Part shown: piece after piece, positions 1-12,300 of the stretch
How positions within the stretch are numbered: position 1 is the first letter of the stretch
Layout of the letters: each line of letters begins with the position of its first letter
NCBI RefSeq assembly: GCF_032854445.1
Contig: NC_088300.1
Coordinates: 21,061,608 to 21,125,607 of the forward strand
Length of the DNA stretch: 64,000 bases
Direction: 5' to 3'
From: Liolophura sinensis
Lineage: Eukaryota > Mollusca > Polyplacophora > Chitonida > Chitonidae
Translations under genes and position numbers: made by a program
Notes under the pieces: model-generated
Told to the model about the DNA's origin: nothing
Database searches by the model: none
What the model saw: the letters and a program-made list of their open reading frames with translations, nothing else

Positions 1-359
1 TTGGCCAGTGATGCATGTTTTCCATGCATGTTTAAAGTTTGAAGATTTTGGAAATTGGTGCAAGATGCCGAACAATTTTCATATTTCAGTATAACTTTGA
101 GTGCATTCACATTCTGTGAATATTTCTGGTAATACTTGACATAATGAATTCCAGTGCAGTGGTAGAATGACCCAGGCAGGTGATGTGAAACAAGGAATCG
201 TGATTTGCCTGATGCAATTCATCCATTTTGCTGGGTTTTTTTTAGCAACTTATTGCAAACAGATGTACGCAGGATGATGTACAGGAGCATCAAGATGTGA
301 ATCCAATGTAGGCCTATAAAGAAGCACTTTCATTTGTGTAGAACTTACCATTACAGCTG

Positions 360-3300
360 ATGACACAGATGGACCCCAAGTGGGTGGATGCACATTTCTG
401 CAGTCTGCATTCCCAAACCAATGTGTATGCCTTAACAAAGATCCTTATGTCAGATGGCCCTAATAAACTTCTGGTGGCACCGATCCGAGGTCAAGTGGTT
501 GCTATGGAGTATCAGAGAATTCATGAGAAACTCAATCCATCGTCACGGGCCATACAGTTTACATACATCCCAGGTGAATAAATGAAGTTTCAGCATACAT
601 GTTCAACTTCTTGGCATAAATACTAAATTTATTTATTTGTTTATTTATTTGATTGGTGTTTTACGCTGTACTCAAGAATATTTCACTTATATGATGGCGG
701 CCAGCATTATGGTGGGTGAAAACCAGGCACAGCCCGGGGGAAACCCACGACCATCCGCAGGTTGCTGCCAGACCTTTCCACATACGGCCGGAGAGGAAGC
801 CAGCATGAGCTGGACTTGAACTCACAGCGACCGCATTGGTGAGAGACTTGTGGGTCATTACGCTGCGCTAGCGTGCTAACCAACTGAGCCACGGAGGCCC
901 CAATACTAAATTTAAATCAGGAAGAGCTGCTTTAGTCTCAAAGTAAAGGTGGTACGTGATAATAAATATTATTATTAGTAAATTAATGTCACTTAATTTT
1001 GAACATCGGAATCTAAACGTGTTCAACCTGTTAATTATGAGTCCATTTGATGGTCAGCCTTAGCAATGATTGTCTGTTATAAGTTTCAGGATTTGTATAA
1101 CATGTGACTGTCACTGAGGAATGACATGCTGATTTATACATTTTTAGATGTAGAAGATGTTAAAATATATTGTTGCAATTTTTACAGGTGATGCAGAGAT
1201 TGTGTCGCTTGATGCTTTTGCTAAAAGTCAGCATGGTGCAGGACTGACAGTTGGCATCACATTTTTGAAGGTACGTAGAATAACTAAGATGGCAGAGAAA
1301 ACATCTACGGAGAGAATATGAAGTTAAATGAAAAAATGATCCTAAATAATTATAGATAAAAAAGACAAAGGGAGCTAAATTATGTTTTATTTAAGGATTA
1401 CTAGTTCTTGGTGAATCATATTACATATCAGCTTACGGGTAAAACTGTACTATTAGTCAAATAAATTTAATAAAGAAGTGCATGTAAATTTTATGCAAGC
1501 AACTCTCTGAGAATTACGTAATAGTAATATACAAGTAAAATAGCAATGTTACAAAGCCAGTAGATTTCTAAAACAATGGCTTGTTTTGTCTTTTTGCTTT
1601 GTCTTTCAGTTACAAGAGAATGAAAGCAGGCCCTTGAAACAGTTCCTAAACATATACTCATTCTGGCAGCAGGGCACTGAATTTAACCTTGATAGCTTTG
1701 CAAGTAAGTGCAGATTAAAGCCAGACAAACTCTATTTTTAATGATATAAGTGAGAGTCTGCAGATCATATATGTCCAAGATGTTTTTTTTTTTGGGTTTT
1801 AGCAACGTAGAGATACATTTCTTCAAATTTTCATATTCACAAAGTGTTGATTCAATCCCAGTACCAGACACTTTTGCCTGTAGTTAGTAAGGATGTTATT
1901 ACCCACAGTGGTGATCTTGCAGTTGTTTGTTTGCTTTTTGTTTTTTGTTTCGTTTGTTTGTTTTTTTTTTTTGTTTTTTTGTTTTTGCTTTTTTTTTTGG
2001 TTTAATTATTTTTCTGTGTATGAAATGCAAATAATCCTTAGTCTTGGAGTTCCAGGGGCAATACTGCGTGGTGTCATGCCAAAGATCATAGATGTTCATT
2101 TTGTATCTTCTCACAAAATTTCATACGGTGGCAACTGAACGTGCAAATTTGCTCGGTTTGTAAAATAAATTTTAACTCAATCTCGACTCCAAATTGGCCG
2201 GTAAAATTTTTTAAAACTCTATTTAGCCTCTCAAAAAACTCAGTTTTTGAGTTTTTGTTCGTAGAATTTGGACTTGATTTGAATCCCTGATGTTTATCTC
2301 ACTCTAAACATTTGTAAAATACACATCATAAAGATTTTGAATTTATTTTTGCAATGCAATTTTATTAATTGTGAAGTATATTTCTACAGTGGAAATAAAT
2401 ATTTGAATGTGATATTTACTAGTTTAATGTTTGCTTAAAGTTGACCCAAATAAATTGACTCGCTGAACAACAAGTTAAAAAAAAAAGTTATCTTGATACA
2501 AGCCATATCAGTTATGTAGGACTTTCAAAAAATGTTCGTCTTATGCATTGCTTAATTTTCTTTTATTAAAGTGTTGTAGCTAGACGTATAACGCAATACA
2601 GGTTTCCTCTATCGCAATATATTGCAGTGAGATTTTAGGGGCAATACCCACCTCTAGTTAGTATAGAGGTACTTATTTTTTGTTTTGGCTTAAAGGCTTG
2701 GTCAGAGGACCCGTCAGTCTCACAAATGTTGCTCTGGTGAAAAAAATTTCAACAATTATTATGTACAAAATAGGCAAAACCCATAATATTCTCTGTCAGA
2801 TTGCCAGATATGGCTGAGAATGCATCTCCAGCAATCTGGACCCCAGAACTTCGGGGGCCTGGGCGGCCCCTTGACCCTGCCTACTTTTTATAGGAAATCA
2901 AATAAGGACTCTAGAAAATTTTCGGGCTTCAACCCTGTCCTTAGTTCTTAGGGGCATGGTGGCAATAAACCATTTACGAGTTTAAGGTGGTCAAGCATGA
3001 ACTTTTTGGGAGACACATTAAGCTACAGCTGAAAATCGGTGCATCTAGTTGTAGGGAATCAGGTGTAACAAATGAATCCGGTTAACAAAGTGTTCTTCCA
3101 CATATCGTTCAGGTAACCTTTCACCATTCAGCTGTCTCTGTCTAAATTATGCAGTCCTCTGATTGGATGAGTGTGGAAACCATTCATACAGCAGTTGATT
3201 GCCATATGTGTAACTTTCTTGTTTAAGCCGGATGTGTGATGTTGGAGCTGGACTTCGTCCCTTATCAGCTGACTCATACAGAGTAAGTTGGTTTATATAC

Positions 3301-6300
3301 ATTGTCATTTGTACTTTCTGTTATGTTTTCCATAGAATCAACCATTACGTTCAGTTTTTAAAGTTGATTCAAAAGAGTGTCCTTCCATTTGAGGCAAGTC
3401 TAATAATTGATATGAAGTAATCTGTGATTACAGAATTCTACTAAAATAAGCGCATGCTGGCTTCCTCTCAGATTTTTGGGATGGTCATGGGTTTCCCCCA
3501 GGGTCTGCCCGGTTTCCTTCCACCATAATTACGGTCACCGTCGTATAAGAGATATATTCTTGACTACAGCGTAAAATACCAAGCAAATAAATAATTTTAC
3601 AACAATAAAAAGCCTTAAGGATTATCCATTCTTGAACAAATGTCACAAAAGAATAACAAAATAAGTCTCACCAAAGTCGCAACTAGTAGATCGTCATTAT
3701 ACTGATCTGTACGTGTAGGTAACTAGATCTGAAGTTACTCCTGATCTCATCTTATCAGATAAGCCTACTTCAGTTAGAGAGTTCGAATTTAAGTACAGTC
3801 CAGAAGTGGTGGTTTCAAGTCACAGATTAGTGAAAGGGCTGAATTCAGTGCCTAAAATAGGAAAGCAAGAATGTGATTGGATGAACAGGGAACAATTAGC
3901 TGAGTGTAGCTCTGTTGTCAGATCTGATTTGTAACAAGCCAGTATCCAGAGGCTGCTGGATCTGACTTTTTCAACAAAAAGGATTCTTGGGGATTAAAGA
4001 ATAAAAATTATACATGTGGTTTTCTGGTGTGATATATAGAGTTGCATTCCCTGAAGCAGACACATATTGTACATGATCCCTTTTTGATACATTTTTCACA
4101 CTTATTCTAATAATTTGTGTATATACTGTTGGAAGAGTTACAAGACAGCAAACCAGTCATTTTTCATGTCATTTTAAGAACTCATTGACTCTACTGATGT
4201 CTTTGTGTTTTCAGACTGGTTTGTGAGAAAGGAAAGGAGACTGTGTTTTTGCTGAGTGGAACTGACAACAAAGTCCACATGTATAAAGAGGTAAGGGAAA
4301 CCAGTGACATGTGCCCTAATACACATACTAATTGGTTCATTAGCATTGATATATTGCGACTGGGTGGACTGTTGTGTTGGGTGTCTTTTGGCCTGTTGAA
4401 AAGACCACAATTGGGGCAGTCTGATGGAAGAAAACACTATTGTGATGTGACCAAAGTTATATTGAAGGTCAATTCAGACTTCAAGGAACATTCAGAAGTA
4501 TAATTTTAATCTGTATGGGTATTCATTACTGGCTGCCAAAAAGCACTGATTCACAGATCACCGCAAGTGCTATGAAAGGTGGAGGTGAATTATTTTGTCC
4601 TTGTCTTGTAGGACAGACAGCAGAACACATTTGTGGAGTATCCAAGTTTAGAACACTTCCCAGAATTTGGTGATCTTTCAAGCAGGTAAATCTATTGATA
4701 GTGAACTCGTATTTCGTGTGTTAGGATAATTGGTAGTGGTAAAAAATATTGGAATCTTTAAGTAGTACATAGTCAAGAACTGATAATGAAACCTTCAATT
4801 CATAAATAATTAGCACTCTGTGACAAGTTTAGCATTATAAACATTATTTCCACATTAAATATAAAACTATGTGGTATAGTCTGAATGTGATAGAGAGTAA
4901 GGTGGAAATCAAAGTGAAACCAAGAAAATACACATGAATACAATTGAGGAAGAGGTTCATTGACTTCAGAGAAGGTTAAAATTTGTGAGTTTGTCAGTTG
5001 ATTATATAGAAGCATCATCTGAGGCAACCTAAACTGGGCAAATGGTCAAGCTAGCTTTTCTTGGAAGATGATTAGCCCTTGACCATGGAGATCATCGGTT
5101 CACATCTAACTTCCAGGCCCAGTGTTTCAAAAGTGGATTAGCTAAAACCAGCATTAAATCATATTATATACATGTATTTGCAATTTTAAAAATACAGTAT
5201 ACATTTATAATACATTATAGTTGTACAGAGACCAAATGGAACAGCAGCAGATTTAGTTTATATCTAATATAATTTACTCAATTATTATGGGGCCAAGTAC
5301 AAAACTGAAAACTTGGTTTAAAAGTTAAATCTGGTATTAAGACACTTAAGACAGTTGTGAACAATCGGACCCTGCTGTTTAAGTCAGGAGGCCCCTTAAA
5401 TCTGACCATGCTCACAGAAGATAAATACTAAAAATATTAATAAAATTAAGTAGTATTTATAATATATTAATAATATAATACTAAAAAACGAATAAATAAA
5501 TGCATGAACGATTGTTTTGTTGCAGTATCCTGTGGATGGACATCCTGTATGTAAGCAGCATCAGACGGGTGACAGGATTTGGGACAGAGAGTGGCCTGGT
5601 TGTGGTCAGTCTAATCAATGTTTCATCTAAAGGTGACCGCTTTTCCCATACAGTACACTTCCCTAAGACATACACATACACATTCTTCAGTTTGTAAACA
5701 CTGGCTCGTTAAAGTTTGGACTACAATAAATTTTGTCCAGCGCATAACTGTGACTTGTTACTCCTTAAGTGAGGGTCTAATTTAGTATTAGATTTTCATG
5801 GTTTGCCAGAAGGCTTTGACAATGTTGTTAAGGAAAGTGGGGGATTTGGGGCGATGTCTTTGTGTTTTTAGTTGCTGTGTTGTCTGTTACAGTTGTGGAG
5901 AAGTCCTGGTCAGTCCAGCTGGACAGCCCGATCACAACAGTCAAGTTCTTCTCTCAGGACACTTCACTCAGTTGTCCAGCCTTCATTGATACAGATAACA
6001 TATCAAGTAAGATTTGATGCTGCGATGATTTAATAGTAGGTGATATTTAATAGATTCTGTAAATGAGTTATTTCTATTGTTGTAGGTTGATAACAACAGT
6101 ATTTATAGATGTTACATATTGGCACACATCAAAAATGGAGAAAGTACCATTCATTAATATATGAATATGTCAGGCCCGTTGTTGCAAATAGTTCGCTGTA
6201 ATGCTAATCAGTGGACTCAAACCAAATCCAGAGTGTCATTTGGTCTTTTGCATTACATAAATTCACACCACCAACTCCACACACTTGTACTGTTTGTCTA

Positions 6301-9300
6301 CATGTTATCTTGAGTCAAAGCATTCTTTTCTGGTTTCTGACAAAGTAGCTCTTTGCTGTTGACACGCACAGATGTATTGTAAAATTGTTACTGTAATTTT
6401 TCCACCTCTTCACGTGGTTGTGTTTATTTAAACATATTCTGAAGGCATTATCCAGTGTAGACTGAAAAAATTATACTTATTGTGAAGCCCTGAAATTGGC
6501 CAATCCAACCTATGTAGTTTTGTCTCCAAAATCAAATTATAATTGTGAACAAATTGCATTGAAAGCTACTCTTTCATATGCGAAATGGTTGAGAAATTTG
6601 GATGTCATTAAAGGTGATAAAAGGTTACCTTGAGATGTGAAGTATCTATGGTAGTGTGTAATTCACAACAACTCAGTGAATTAGTTCAGTGTGACTTTAA
6701 AGGCCAGTTAATTGATTGTTAATTGGGTAGCTTTCATTGCCCTCTTGTCAACTACACCTGTAAATATGTCTGTGCGGTCTTATATGAATTTCATGGGAAG
6801 TAACTTGTCTTCCACCAGCATGGCACACAACTTGAGCATAAGTTGAGTGTAAATACCAAAAAATTCTTTTCGAGTATATTGTTAAACACCAGCTAAATAA
6901 ATAATTACATGTGTATATATGCATTTAAAAAGTGTACAGTTTCCTGAGAAAATCTGTCTTCCAGTTAAAGAGAGGATTAATGGCCTCTGATAACGTTTAA
7001 TTCACGGTGATATACTGAGGTAGTCCCCTCTTCAGACTAAATGATCTGAAATATTGCACTGTCAGCAACTGTGCTCTTGTTCCTGTAAGACTGATGTAGT
7101 CACCCTATGTTGTGTATGACTTGTTTATTTGTATATCACCATTATATTCATGTTGTATTTTTTCTATGGACGATGTGTGTGTCTGAAAACAACACAGTCT
7201 ATAAATGAATAAAAAAATAAATAAGGAAATAAACGTTACTTGAAGAAATGGCCTTATTTGTACAGGTAGTAATAGCACAGATGATGATAATGAGGGGAAT
7301 TCCCAGGTAAACATTTTTGCTTTATTTGTACATGTAGTCAGAGCAGAGAGAAGGATGATGATGATGATCACGATACGGGGCATCCCCAGTTAATCTCTTG
7401 GTCATTTATACATGTCATTGTTGTTAGAGCACAGATAAGGATGATGATCACGATGAGGGGAATCCCCAGGTGAACCTCTTGGTCTTATTTGTACGTGTAA
7501 GTGTAGTTAGAGCACAGATAAGGATGATGATCACAATGAGGGGAATCCCAAGTTAAACCTCTTGGTCTTAGTTGTATGTGTTATTGTAGCTAGAGCACAG
7601 ATAAGAATGATGATCATGATGAAAGGAATCCCCAGTTGAACCTCTTGGTCTTATTTGTATGTGTTATTGTAGTTAGAGCACAGATGAGGATGATGATCAC
7701 GATGAGAGGAATCCCCAGTTGAACCTCCTTGTCTTATTTGTATGTGTTATTGTAGTTAGAGCACAGATAAGAATGATGATCACGATGAAAGGAATCCCCA
7801 GTTGAACCTCTTGGTCTTATTTGTACGTGTTATTGTTGTTAGAGCACAGATAAGAGTGATGATCGCAATGAGGGGAATCCCAAGTTAAACCTCTTGGTCT
7901 TATTTGTACGTGTTATTGTTGTTAGAGCACAGATAAGAATGATGATCACGATGAAAGGAATCCCCATTTGAACCTCTTGGTCTTATTTGTACATGTTATT
8001 GTAGTTAGAGCACAGATAAGGATGATGATCACGATGAAGGGAATCCCCAGTTGAACCTCTTGGTCTTATTTGTATGTGTTATTGTAATTAGAGCACAGAT
8101 AAGGATGATAATGACGATGAAGGGAATCCCCAGTTGAACCTCTTGGTCTTATTTGTATGTGCTAATGTAGTTAGAGCACAGATAAGGATGATGATCACGA
8201 TGAGAGGAATCCCCAGTTGAACCTCTTGGTCTTAGTTGTATGTGCTATTGTAGTTAGAGCATAGATAAGGATGATGATCTTGATGAGAGGAATCCCCATT
8301 TGAACCTCTTGGTCTTATTTGTACGTGTTATTGTAGTTAGAGCACAGATAAGGATGATGATCTTGATGAGAGGAATCCCCAGTTGAACCTCTTGGTCTTA
8401 TTTGTATGTGTTATTGTAGCTAGAGCACAGATAAGAATGATGATCACGATGAGAGGAATCCCCAGTTAAACCTCCTCGTCTTATTTGTATGTGTTATTGT
8501 AGTTAGAGCACAGATAAGAATGATGATCACGATGAAAGGAATCCCCAGTTGAACCTCTTGGTCTTATTTGTATGTGTTATTGTAGCTAGAGCACAGATAA
8601 GAATGATGATCACGATGAGAGGAATCCCCAGTTAAACCTCCTCGTCTTATTTGTATGTGTTATTGTAGTTAGAGCACAGATAAGAATGATGATCACGATG
8701 AAAGGAATCCCCAGTTGAACCTCTTGGTCTTATTTGTACGTGTTATTGTTGTTAGAGCACAGATAAGGATGATGATCACGATGAGAGGAATCCCCAGTTG
8801 AACGTCTTCGTCTTATTTATATGTGTTATTGTAGTTAGAGCACAGATGAGGATGATGATCATGATGAAGGGAATCCCCAGTGAACCTCTTGGTCTTATTT
8901 GTACATGTTATTGTAGTTAGAGCACAGATAAGGATGATGATCGCGATGAAAGGAATTCCCAGTTGAACCTCTTGGTCTTATTTGTATGTGTTATTGTAGT
9001 TAGAGCACAGATAAGGATGATGATCTTGATGAGAGGAATCCCCATTTGAACCTCTTGGTCTTATTTGTACGTGTTATTGTAGTTAGAGCACAGATAAGGA
9101 TGATGATCACGATGAAAGGAATCCCCAGTTGAACCTCTTGGTCTTATTTGTATGTGTTATTGTAATTATTGCACAGATGAGGATGATGATTACAATGAGG
9201 GGAATCCCCAGTTGAACGTCTTCGTCTTATTTGTATATGTTATTGTAGTTAGAGCACAGATAAGGATGATGATCTTGATGAGAGGAATCCCCATTTGAAC

Positions 9301-12300
9301 GTCTTGGTCTTATTTGTATGTGTTATTGTATTTAGAGCACAGATAAGGATGGAATCCGCAGTTGAACGTCTTCGTCTTATTTGTATTTGTTATTGTAGTT
9401 AGAGCACAGATAAGAACGATGATCACGATGAGAGGAATCCCCAGTTGAACCTCTTGGTCTTATTTGTATGTGCTATTGTAGTTAGAGCACAGATGAGGAT
9501 GATGATTATGATGAAAGGAATCCCCAGTTGAACCTCTTGGTCTTATTCGTATGTGTTATTGTAGTTAGAGCACAGATGAGGATGATGATCACGATGAAAG
9601 GAATCCCCAGTTGAACCTCTTGGTCTTATTTGTACGTGTTATTGTAGTTAGAGCACTGATAAGGATGATGATCACGATGAGAGGAATCCCCAGTTGAACC
9701 TCTTGGTCTTATTTGTATGTGTTATTGTAGTTAGAGCACAGATAAGGATGATGATCACGATGAAAGGAATTCCCAGTTGAACCTCTTGGTCTTATTTGTA
9801 TGTGTTATTGTATTTAGAGCACAGATAAGAATGATGATCATAATGAGGGGAATCCCAAGTTAAACCTCTTGGTCTTATTTGTATGTGTTATTGTAGTTAG
9901 AGCACAGATAAGAATGATAATCACGATGAAGGGAATCCCAAGTTAAACCTCTTGGGCTTATTTGTATGTGTTATTGTTGTTAGAGCACAGATAAGGATGA
10001 TGATCACAATGAGGGAATCCCCAGTTGAACCTCGTGGTCTTATTTGTATGTGTTATTGTAGTTAGAGCACAGATGAGGATGATGATCACGATGAGAGGAA
10101 TCCCCAGTTGAACCTCCTCCTCTTATTTGTAGTTAGAGTACAGATAAGGATGATGATCTTGATGAGAGGGATCCCCATTTGAACCTCTTGGTCTTAGTTG
10201 TATGTGTTATTGTAGTTAGAGCACAGATGAGGATGAAGATGATCTCGATGAGAGGAATCCCCAGTTGAACCTCCTCCTCTTATTTGTATGTGTTATTGTA
10301 GTTAGAGCACAGATAAGAATGATGATCACGATGAGAGGAATCCCCAGTTGAACCTCTTGATCTTATTTGTACGTGTTATTGTAGTTAGAGCACAGATGAG
10401 GATGAAGATGATCACAATCCCCAGTTGAACATCTTGATCTTATTTGTACAGGTAGTCAGAGCACAGATGAGGATGATGGTGATGACGAGAGGAATCCCCA
10501 GTTAAACCTGTTAGTGACCAGTGCTCTGGAGGTAGCTACTGTATATAGGTAAGTTGAAGCCATTCATGATCACAAATGTGACTTCATCTGTAAGTCACAG
10601 GCTGTTTATGACCCCATCCTGATGGACATAAGGCATCAGTCTTGATAGTTTGGATAATTCCTCCATTTAATACTGGTATTCAATTATGCAGCTACTATTG
10701 AAAATTACATTTCAAAACATATTTTTACAAATAGTAATTGGCCTCAGTTTTTGTGTGTGTACATATGTGCTCTAATGTTTTAGGTGCTGTTTCAAATACA
10801 TTGACAGTTATTCTGGTTCTTTCCTAAAATATAGAAACATGGGGGGATTTTACATTAGAGCAACCAATTTTCGACTTTTTTCTTATGCACATGAACATTA
10901 AATAATTTTGGGGTTCTGTTTTATGTTATGGACCTGAACAATCCAGTACATGGAACAAATTTTTGGGGTTTTCTGATGTTATAGACATGATCAGCTCAAT
11001 AGATGGAATTTTTTTTTCTTTTTTTGTTATGAACATGTAGTCTTGAACAGTCCAATAGATGGAGCAAATTTGGTTTTTATTTTATATTGTTGTCTTAAAA
11101 GTCCAATAGATAGAACAAATTTTGTTTCTGTTTTATATTGTTGTCTTAACAGTCCAGTAGATGGAGCAAATTTTTGTTTCTTTGTCACATTACAGAGATG
11201 TGCTTTCAAATGGACTGAACTGTTTCCTGATACTGCCAGACAGTAACAAGTTTGACTCAGTGATGTGTGCTTGTGCCATGGATGTGGACTTTGATGGACA
11301 GAATGAAATAATCCTCGGCACCTATGGACAGGTGAGATTTGCACGATTAGATCTTGTCTTTAAAATACATTTTGTTCACATATTTATTAAATTATTTGAT
11401 TGGAATTTTACATTGTACTATAAAAGTCTCAAGAATGTTTCACATACAGTGTGTATGAGGGTGGCCAGATGAAGGAAATGAGGGTGGTGTACAATTGAAG
11501 GAAACTAGGCGAACCCAAGTGTAACCGAGAACCTTTCCTCAAGTCTCTGACAAACCTAATGACATATGGGGAGCAGGCTGTGGTTTAGTGTTCAATAGGG
11601 GTGCTTACCTTTTAATCACAGGGACACACAAAGTTCAGTAAAACTGGCCTTAATCAAGGAATTTGTAGATTCCCTACTTTCATTCATTGGTAAACAACTG
11701 ACGGTGCTCATTCGTCCATATTTGCAGTGTAAAGTTTGTTGAAGACCACTTGTCTTCCACCAGTATGGTGTGCAAATCTGTGTGTCGCATGTGGAAAAGT
11801 TTGTCAGTAACTGGCCAAAAAGGTTTGTGGTTTACCCATAAAACTCACTGTCATCCTATAGGTTGAAATAAACAACGCTAAATGAAAAATAAATTGTAGA
11901 TGTGACCTCATTGGTCAAAAGATTTTCATCTGTATGGAGGGTAAAAATTCCTTAGATTTAAAAGCCAGCAATAGCCCCTTGTTGACATAATCATAGGCTT
12001 GGTGATATCTGGAATGGACATCAATACCACCACTGATCCAGCCACTGAGTGCATGTACATTTACCTTGAATATTAAATCTCCTACAGTTAAAATGTGAAA
12101 TGTCTGATTATCTGGTATTTTATTTGGTATTTTATTTGTGGCAGTGACCACTTTAGTAACAGCTTCATTGATTGCATCCTATATCTGATATTAAAGACAT
12201 TGATTTTGTGAAACTGTTTCGGAACATGTTGTACATTGTAGGAGTTGCTTGTGTATAAGTACCACCCACCAAACCCCATGTCCAAGCCTGGCCCTCTGTT

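Noticed and set aside
632..901. tRNA gene on the minus strand
   Set aside because: The box A/box B head belongs to a SINE with body, tail and target duplication; no complete cloverleaf is needed or seen. The same applies to 28353-28618, 59253-59492 and 35962-36125.
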